A stretch of DNA of 59,256 nt from assembly GCA_029260075.1 (NCBI GenBank), contig JAJDDY010000051.1, forward strand, positions 1-59,256. Reading direction: 5' to 3'. The notes under the pieces were generated by a model. The model ran no database searches, was not told where the DNA came from, and worked only from the letters and a program-made list of their open reading frames with translations. The translations under genes were made by a program, and so were the position numbers. Every line of letters starts with the position of its first letter. The first letter of the stretch is position 1. This DNA is from Phycisphaerae bacterium (lineage in GTDB: Bacteria; Planctomycetota; Phycisphaerae; UBA1845). This document shows positions 54,280 to 59,256 of the stretch, piece after piece.

Positions 54280-55496
54280 CACTGCAGATTTTTTCCGGCA
54301 ACACGATGGCGGAGGCGCTGGCCAAGGTCAAGACTGAACTTGGCTCCGAAGCGGTCATTCTGAACACGAGATCGTTACCGCGGTCGAAGTGGCTTGGCGT
54401 TGGTGGTCAGGGGAAGGTCGAAATAACCGCGACGCGGCACATGTCCGATTTGCCTCAGACCGAAAAACGTCGTAGACTTCAGGTATCGGCAGGGAGGTTT
54501 GATTCGGCAAATGGGCGGCCGGCGATGAACACTTCATCGAACACCCCACCAAGCGCAACGATCAACCCGGCGCTATCAGAAGAATTGCTTTCGCAGATGA
54601 GGGCCCTTCGCTCGGCGGTTAGCGACCTTACGAGCGTCAGCCGAGCGGATCGAACCGAGTCACTCCCCGGCGAACTCTTCGGCACATACCGGCAACTCGT
54701 TGAGAACTCCGTATCCGACGACATCGCCCAACACATTGTCGAGCGAGGCCGCAGTGCGCTGAGCGCCCAAGAACTCGCCGACCCTGCCGTCGTGCGTTCG
54801 TTTCTCTCGAAAGAAATTGAGGGCATGCTGCCCACAGCTGGCGCGATCAATCTTCAGCTAAGCGGTGGTCCCACGATTATCGCACTCGTCGGTGCTACCG
54901 GCGTAGGCAAGACGACGACCATTGCCAAGCTCGCGGCGAATTTTTGCTTGCGCGGCAAACGACGGGTCGGTCTGATTACGATCGATACCTATCGAATTGC
55001 CGCAGTGGAACAACTAAGAACATACGCAGATATTATCGCCGTGCCGCTCGAAGTCGTCATGTCGCCCGAGGCGCTTCGCCAGGCGGTGATGCGTTTGTCC
55101 GGTTGCGATGTGATCTTGATCGATACCGCCGGCCGCAGTCAGCGCGATGCCGCCAAGATCGACGAGCTCCTCGGTTTCTTCCAGGTCGTAAGACCGCACG
55201 AGGTTCACTTGGTACTGTCCGCGACGTGCGGCGAGTCGGTGTTGCTTCAAACGGTGAGACAGTTTCAACCCGTTGGCGTGGACCGTGTGATTTTCACTAA
55301 GCTGGACGAAGCCATCGGGTTCGGCGTCATGCTGGCGTGTTTGCAGAAAGCCGAGGCGAAGTTGTCCTACGTGACGACGGGGCAAGATGTTCCCGACGAC
55401 ATTCGCGTGGGAGACCGTCGGGCGCTGGCACGCTTGATTGTGAGTGAACGGTCGGCCGAGTCATCACTGGAAGCGTCATGCGCGGGTGCAGCCTAA
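54276..55496 (+). CDS. flhF: Flagellar biosynthesis SRP-like GTPase FlhF
   Basis: This 406-residue protein has the usual basic, variable N-terminal region (IFSGNTMAEALAKVKTELG), a linker of about 100 residues, and an SRP-type NG GTPase domain: Walker A GATGVGKTT (206-214), GLITIDTYRIAAVEQLRTYA, DVILIDTAGRSQRD, and FTKLDEAIGFG. FlhF places the flagellum at the pole. It overlaps flhA by 4 bases. Its stop codon TAA is the first three bases of an inverted-repeat element. Confidence 0.95.
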   Translation: MTLQIFSGNTMAEALAKVKTELGSEAVILNTRSLPRSKWLGVGGQGKVEITATRHMSDLPQTEKRRRLQVSAGRFDSANGRPAMNTSSNTPPSATINPALSEELLSQMRALRSAVSDLTSVSRADRTESLPGELFGTYRQLVENSVSDDIAQHIVERGRSALSAQELADPAVVRSFLSKEIEGMLPTAGAINLQLSGGPTIIALVGATGVGKTTTIAKLAANFCLRGKRRVGLITIDTYRIAAVEQLRTYADIIAVPLEVVMSPEALRQAVMRLSGCDVILIDTAGRSQRDAAKIDELLGFFQVVRPHEVHLVLSATCGESVLLQTVRQFQPVGVDRVIFTKLDEAIGFGVMLACLQKAEAKLSYVTTGQDVPDDIRVGDRRALARLIVSERSAESSLEASCAGAA

Positions 55497-55658
55497 TGCT
55501 CCGTCACAGCCAAATCTACGGGTTTGCGACGGTATCAGAGCCGTGGGCGCCAGCCCGCGGACCGGTCCCACCGCTAGCGCGGTGGGCTCTGACCGGCACG
55601 CCTGGCTCCGCTGGTGCGGGCGGCGACGACCCGAAGATTAACGTGTGACGGTGAACTA
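55494..55658. mobile_element. IS630-tip element with a different core, at the flhF stop codon
   Basis: The left tip TAATGCTCCGTCACAGCC contains the flhF stop; the right tip is GTGTGACGGTGAACTA. Its interior differs from the other copies: it holds GAGCCGTGGGCGCCAGCCCG and the hairpin CCCACCGC-TAGC-GCGGTGGG. It shares its terminal TA with the next element. Confidence 0.68.
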
Positions 55659-55810
55659 GTGCTCTGTCAGATATCGAAGGTTAGGTGTACCGAGCCGCGA
55701 CCGTAAGGAAGCGGACGTTCGGAATCCTGTCGTGACGGCGTGAGGAAGCTCCCCTACGGTCGCGGTTCGGTTCGGACGAAACGCGTCACTTGAGTCGTGA
55801 CAAGGCGCTG
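55657..55810. mobile_element. Family A element upstream of flhG
   Basis: The left tip TAGTGCTCTGTCAGATATC and right tip AGTCGTGACAAGGCGCTG are inverted. Core arms GAGCCGCGACCGTAAGGAAG and CCCTACGGTCGCGGTTCGG face each other. It is joined head to tail to the previous element. Confidence 0.72.
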
Positions 55811-55874
55811 GTGGGCCAACACGTGTCCCGGCGTCGAAGCGTCGACGGATTGTGCAGCGGAAGGAATTGACGAA

Positions 55875-56726
55875 ATGCGTGCACGAGACCAAGCCGCAAA
55901 GCTTCGCGAGCTGATCGGTCAGCGGCCATCGTCGCTGCAATCGATCGCCATCGTCAGCGGAAAGGGTGGGGTTGGAAAAACCAACATCGCCGTGAATCTT
56001 TCCATCTGCCTGGCGCAGCGGGGCTTGAAGGTAACGTTGGTCGATCTCGACATGGGCCTCGCCAACGCCGACTTGCTGATGAATCTTCAGCCGCGCCACA
56101 CCCTGTCCCACGTCGTCGCCGGAGAAAACGACGTCCAGTCGATTGGTGTCGAGGGGCCTGGTGGTATCCGGTTCATCCCGGGATCATCCGGGTTGCAGAG
56201 CATGGCGGACCTGTCGACGTTCGAGCGAGAGAGCCTGCTTGCTCAACTTCGGAAGCTTGAGCGCAGTACTGATATCATGGTCCTGGATTGCGGGGCGGGC
56301 ATCGGCAGTAGTGTCATGACGTTTGCATCCGCGGCGGATCGCGTGGTCGTTGTGACCACGCCGCAACCGACGGCGCTCACGGACGGCTATGCCATGATCA
56401 AGGCATTGCACGCTGAAGGATCGGGCTCGGGTGTTGGCTTATTCGTCAACATGGCTTCGACGCGGTCGGAGGCTGTCGCCACTTATGATCGGATCGCCAA
56501 AGTTGCCAAGAGATTTCTTAATTATTCAGTTGCAGACTACGGCTACATGGTGCAAGATATAGCGGTAGGGTTGGCGGTTCGGCAACGGAGCCCTTTTGTC
56601 ATTCGGTATCCGAACAGCAACGCCAGCGCTTGCGTCGCTGCGATGGCGGTCGAGTTCAACCGTACGGTTGAGGGTCGACAGCGTCGCAGTGGTTTCTTCA
56701 GTCGCGTCGCCGGCTTGTTTGTTTAG
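55875..56726 (+). CDS. flhG: MinD-like flagellar number regulator FlhG
   Basis: This 283-residue ATPase has the deviant Walker A KGGVGKT (30-36), LVDLDMGLANADLLM, the IMVLDCGAGIGSSV Walker B region, and a C-terminal basic stretch (RRSGFFSRVAGLF) that may be a membrane-binding helix. It limits flagella number together with FlhF; it is also called FleN or YlxH. ATG 55875 follows AAGGA; a longer frame begins inside the repeat element. The two elements separate it from flhF. Confidence 0.92.
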   Translation: MRARDQAAKLRELIGQRPSSLQSIAIVSGKGGVGKTNIAVNLSICLAQRGLKVTLVDLDMGLANADLLMNLQPRHTLSHVVAGENDVQSIGVEGPGGIRFIPGSSGLQSMADLSTFERESLLAQLRKLERSTDIMVLDCGAGIGSSVMTFASAADRVVVVTTPQPTALTDGYAMIKALHAEGSGSGVGLFVNMASTRSEAVATYDRIAKVAKRFLNYSVADYGYMVQDIAVGLAVRQRSPFVIRYPNSNASACVAAMAVEFNRTVEGRQRRSGFFSRVAGLFV

Positions 56727-56899
56727 CTGCGGCGTGTGGCATGATGAGAGGTTTTCTCATCGAGCAGTCGGCAAGGATGTCGGCAAATGGTTGGACGGTT
56801 TTTCTTGTATATGCGGTTGGGACGGCGCGGTCCTCAATCGCTACGGTCGAGTTTGACCGGCGCCGTCCAATCGGTCGTTGCGACAGGGATGTTGCGACC

Positions 56900-57199
56900 A
56901 TGGTAGCCCGATTCTCAGGCGCAGGTCTGGGCCTAATGGCTTTCACGATCACCACCGCGATGGGTCTGTTCGCACACAATCCCGTCGAGGTCACCCTGTC
57001 TCGTAGTATCTTCGCGCTTTTTCTTTTCTGTATCGTCGGCGCAGTGCTCGGTGGTGTGGCTCAGCGCATTATTGCGGAGCACCAACGGGAACGCCAAGCG
57101 GAGATATCTAATCGGTATCGCTCGGATTCCGTCGCCATGGATGGCGACGTCCATACGGACGAAGAGTTCGGTGGGGCGGAGGAATCGGTCAGTGTCTAG
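56900..57199 (+). CDS. Small two-helix membrane protein between flhG and fliA
   Basis: This 99-residue protein starts at ATG 56900 after AGGGA. It has two hydrophobic segments (LGLMAFTITTAMGLFA; IFALFLFCIVGAVLGGVA) and a charged, acidic C-terminal tail (HQRERQAEISNRYRSD). The frame extends upstream to 56741, but that part has no recognisable signal. I do not recognise the family. Its position between flhG and fliA suggests a role in the flagellar programme. Confidence 0.6.
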   Translation: MVARFSGAGLGLMAFTITTAMGLFAHNPVEVTLSRSIFALFLFCIVGAVLGGVAQRIIAEHQRERQAEISNRYRSDSVAMDGDVHTDEEFGGAEESVSV

Positions 57200-57298
57200 T
57201 TGGATCGGTCCACCATGTTTCGCGGTAGGTGTTCGCGTGGTGGCTTGGTTCGATCGGGCATGGAGGTTTCAAGCAGGGACGCACAAGGAGCAACATTA

Positions 57299-58078
57299 AT
57301 GCAAACGCCCGCGGAGAAGGCAGCGATTCTGAAAATCTGGCGTCAATACAAAGAGGCGCCTGACGTGGCCAAGCGCAACAGCTTGATGGAGCGCTACATC
57401 CACATTGTTAAGTACAACGCAGACCGAATCAGCGCCAAGCTTCCCGATGAGGTGGAGTGTGACGACCTCGTATCGGCCGGTGTATTTGGCTTGATGGATG
57501 CGATCGACGCATTCGACTTGTCGCGTGGTGTCAAGTTCGAGACGTATTGCGCACCGCGTATTCGCGGTGCGATTCTCGACGAACTACGAAGCATGGATTG
57601 GGTGCCCAGGCTGGTGCGCAGCCGGGCCCACAAGCTTGATCGCGTTACGCGGCAACTTGAGTCAACGCTCGGCCGTTCGCCGACCCGTTCCGAGTTGGCG
57701 CAGTGTTTGGAAATGACGCCCGCTGAGTTCGACAAGCTCGTTCGCGGTGCGACGGCGGTCACGCAGGTGTCTCTTTCCAGGAAACACACGGAGACAGACT
57801 CCAACAAGGACGTCTGCGAAATCGACGTCATCGAGGACAAACGCGGGCGCAATCCGGTGCGCGAGATTCACCGCCGCGACGTGCGGGCCCTCATCACCCG
57901 CGGACTGACCCGCGCCGAGCGACTCATCCTGATTCTCTACTACTACGAAGAGATGACCATGAAGGAGATCGGGCTGGCGCTTGATCTGTCGGAGAGTCGC
58001 GTGTCGCAAATGCACTCCGCCGTCATGACTCGACTGAAAGAGCAGCTCGTTCTGCGGAAGAAGGAGTTCGTACACTAG
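57299..58078 (+). CDS. fliA: Flagellar sigma-28 factor FliA
   Basis: This 259-residue sigma factor has region 2 (LMERYIHIVKYNADRISAKL, DDLVSAGVFGLMDAIDAFDL, FETYCAPRIRGAILDELRSM), region 3, and region 4 helix-turn-helix (EEMTMKEIGLALDLSESRVS). This is the FliA/WhiG type. It drives late flagellar and chemotaxis genes. ATG 57299 follows AAGGAG by 8 bases. The stop TAG is the start of an inverted-repeat element. Confidence 0.95.
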   Translation: MQTPAEKAAILKIWRQYKEAPDVAKRNSLMERYIHIVKYNADRISAKLPDEVECDDLVSAGVFGLMDAIDAFDLSRGVKFETYCAPRIRGAILDELRSMDWVPRLVRSRAHKLDRVTRQLESTLGRSPTRSELAQCLEMTPAEFDKLVRGATAVTQVSLSRKHTETDSNKDVCEIDVIEDKRGRNPVREIHRRDVRALITRGLTRAERLILILYYYEEMTMKEIGLALDLSESRVSQMHSAVMTRLKEQLVLRKKEFVH

Positions 58079-58186
58079 TGGTTTGTCACTGCTAGAATGA
58101 CGGGTTCCCGAGCCGCGACCGAGAGGGAGCGGACCCTTGTTGACCTTTGATCACAGTGTCAGGGCGCTCCCTAGCTGTCGGCGTTA
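58076..58186. mobile_element. IS630-tip element at the fliA stop codon
   Basis: The left tip TAGTGGTTTGTCACTGCT differs from the transposon end at 59120 by two bases over 18, and contains the fliA stop codon. One core arm (CGAGCCGCGACCGAGAGGGA) is clear; the second arm and the right end are degraded (GCTCCCTAGCTGTCGG). Confidence 0.65.
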
Positions 58187-58228
58187 GGATCAAGTACACC
58201 CGCAACTTTGGGTGTCGCAGAGCACGGG

Positions 58229-58369
58229 CAGCGTGTTGAACAAGTGTGGCACCGACTTCCAGCCGGTGATCCATTAGCGATTTCCGCCGCTTGACGGGGA
58301 CAGGTTCCGTTGTCACGGTCGGGTTCGCGGCGACGTGATTGAGTACCAGCCTTGTCCAACAGAGTGCTA
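58229..58369. mobile_element. Family B inverted-repeat element, complete
   Basis: This is the inverted orientation of the element at 8159-8303: left GCAGCGTGTTGAACAAGTG, interior GGTGATCCATTAGCGATTTC, right CCTTGTCCAACAGAGTGCTA. The interior adds GGGACAGGTTCCGTTGTCAC, which is also present in the copy at 58904. Confidence 0.72.
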
Positions 58370-58419
58370 GCGCCGACGCGCATCATGTTGCGGGTCGGAA
58401 CTCGCGTTATTCGGCCGGG

Positions 58420-58468
58420 TGGCCCATGGCTTTGGCCGTGGGGGAGACGAATCCGGCGCGTCGATTCG
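58420..58468 (+). repeat. Short repeat C, copy 1
   Basis: TGGCCCATGGCTTTGGCCGT is followed by CGAATCCGGCGCGTCGATTC. It matches the segment at 59001-59050 and is not part of families A or B. Confidence 0.6.
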
Positions 58469-58582
58469 CAGCGGCCAGCACCACGTGCCGACCGGCGGCA
58501 TGACTACTCGTTTCTCGGGTCGGTTCGGCGAAGTCCGAGCCGCCGCCCGAACGCCCCGCGGTTCGTCGCTCCGGAGACCGCC

Positions 58583-58906
58583 ATGACTCAGATACCCTCC
58601 GACATTCCCGCTTCGGCGGCCCAAGCCGGTTTCCAAGCCAACGACATAGCGCGAGAACGCGAGACGCGCCGGGCGGGCCAGGCAGATGCGTCGAGGAAGC
58701 AGGCAAGGAGTATCGAAGAGGCTGGCTCCACGGTCGACACCGACGATGCAGACGTTGCCGTGTTCGGCGAGTCCGAGGGCGCGGGAAGCCAGGGACGCGA
58801 GGAAAACGAAGCGGCAGATGAGGAGCCGACCGAGGACAACCCGGGTCAAAAGCACGGCATCACGAAGGACGACGACGGGCAAATCCACGTCGACTTGGAA
58901 GCTTAG
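58583..58906 (+). CDS. Small acidic hypothetical protein downstream of fliA
   Basis: This 107-residue protein begins at ATG 58583 after GGAG (7 bases upstream). It is hydrophilic, helical and charged: IPASAAQAGFQANDIARERE then TRRAGQADASRKQARSIEEA, an acidic second half (GSTVDTDDADVAVFGESEG; ENEAADEEPTEDNPG), and a neat end (DDDGQIHVDLEA). There is no signal peptide or membrane helix. I do not recognise the family. Its stop codon TAG is the tip of a family B element, so the original gene may have ended at this same spot. Confidence 0.62.
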   Translation: MTQIPSDIPASAAQAGFQANDIARERETRRAGQADASRKQARSIEEAGSTVDTDDADVAVFGESEGAGSQGREENEAADEEPTEDNPGQKHGITKDDDGQIHVDLEA

Positions 58907-58998
58907 CAGTTTGTTGGAAAAAAGTAGCACCGGCTTCCGGCCGGTGATGAATTAGCGATTTCCGCGTTTTGACTGGGACAAGTCCCGTTGTCACGTCG
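58904..58998. mobile_element. Family B element, left part, at a stop codon
   Basis: The left tip TAGCAGTTTGTTGGAAAAAA supplies the stop of the preceding gene. GCACCGGCTTCCGGCCGGTG, TTAGCGATTTCCGCG and GGGACAAGTCCCGTTGTCAC follow, then repeat C begins. No right tip is found. Confidence 0.65.
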
Positions 58999-59000
58999 AG

Positions 59001-59050
59001 TGGCCCATGGCTTTTGCCGTAGGGGGGGGGTCGAATCCAGCGTCGATTCG
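59001..59050 (+). repeat. Short repeat C, copy 2
   Basis: TGGCCCATGGCTTTTGCCGT then a run of G and TCGAATCCAGCGTCGATTCG. It is close to the copy at 58420. Confidence 0.6.
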
Positions 59051-59119
59051 AGTACCCCACTTCTGAAGGGCGGGCTACCTGCGTGAATTGCAGTCCTTCG
59101 ACCGACGCTGACGGTACAC

Positions 59120-59256
59120 TAGTGCTTTGTCACAGCTTAATTTTAGGGTACACGGTCTTCAGTTTGCATCGTGCGTCTTCGATTTTCATTTGCCAATCAA
59201 CGCCTCGTTGCGATGCGTTCACATCTGTTGACCAGGCAGCCGTTTCATCGCGAAGC
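59120..59256. mobile_element. End of an IS630-type transposon, runs out of window
   Basis: The tip TAGTGCTTTGTCACAGCT is the exact inverted counterpart of the right tip of the element at 39040-39197. Inside it, the minus strand encodes the C terminus of an IS630-type transposase. TA at the outer edge fits the target-site duplication of this superfamily. It is a plausible source of mobility for the small elements with the same tip. Confidence 0.8.
59130..59256 (-). CDS. IS630-type transposase, C-terminal 41 residues only
   Basis: Reading the minus strand from the right edge gives a frame with WSTDVNASQRGVDWQMKIED and ARCKLKTVYPKIKL before TGA at 59130-59132. The spacing of Trp, Asn, Val-x-Trp and DAR-x-KL-x-x-x-YP is that of the C terminus of IS630-family DDE transposases (typical ending DARIKLKRLYP). 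The rest lies outside the window. The stop codon falls inside the terminal inverted repeat, as in many compact elements. Whether the full gene is intact cannot be seen. Confidence 0.78.
   Translation of the reverse strand, partial: LRDETAAWSTDVNASQRGVDWQMKIEDARCKLKTVYPKIKL

Overview
The window looks like chromosomal DNA of a GC-rich bacterium of the Planctomycetota, possibly Phycisphaerae-like (inferred). The grounds are secreted Cys-rich proteins with GACC-type modules, dockerin-like tails in which Cys sits beside Asp/Gly repeats, an IPTL-type C-terminal sorting signal, and dispersed palindromic repeats whose chance translations read like SRDRKGAV/PLPYGRGSE, which recur in planctomycete genomes. 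I found no rRNA, tRNA or CRISPR array.

Positions 1-6.1 kb hold a tandemly duplicated, secreted two-gene module: a Cys-rich protein next to a roughly 330-residue exported protein of unknown family. There are four copies of the exported protein and three of the Cys-rich one (one open at the left edge, one 5'-truncated, one reduced to a 47-codon remnant). Positions 6.2-13.8 kb hold scattered metabolic and envelope genes: a GlmU-like protein (minus strand), trpA, a CBS-domain protein (minus strand), a TadG-like protein and an NAD-type malic enzyme. Positions 14.1-23.7 kb hold a surface-protein block: a subtilisin-like protease with P-domain and dockerin-like tail, two cohesin-like proteins (one with an IPTL-type anchor) and a 1225-residue repetitive surface protein. 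Positions 23.8-26.2 kb carry DAHP synthase and chorismate mutase/prephenate dehydratase on the minus strand.

From 27 kb to the right edge almost everything is plus strand and flagellar. The order is a TPR protein, flgN-like, an FlrB/FlrC-like kinase and sigma-54 activator, flgB, flgC, fliE, fliF, fliG, fliH, fliI, fliJ, a motE-like gene, fliK, flgD, flgE, flbD, motA, motB, fliL, fliN, fliO, fliP, fliQ, fliR, flhB, flhA, flhF, flhG, a small membrane protein, fliA and a small acidic protein. FlhF, FlhG and the FlrBC-like pair suggest a polar flagellum under sigma-54/sigma-28 control. fliM is absent from its usual place between fliL and fliN, while the FliN is long and carries four DIDALL-type motifs normally seen once at the FliM N terminus.

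The intergenic spaces are full of short inverted-repeat elements (about 105-170 bp) with TA at both ends. They fall into at least three terminal-repeat groups. At the right edge the last 137 bases are the end of a transposon whose terminal repeat matches one group and whose interior encodes, on the minus strand, the C terminus of an IS630-type transposase. Seven genes end exactly where such an element begins, so the element tip supplies the stop codon. The most interesting signals are this stop-codon nesting, the duplicated Cys-rich/exported module, and the multi-motif FliN without an adjacent FliM.
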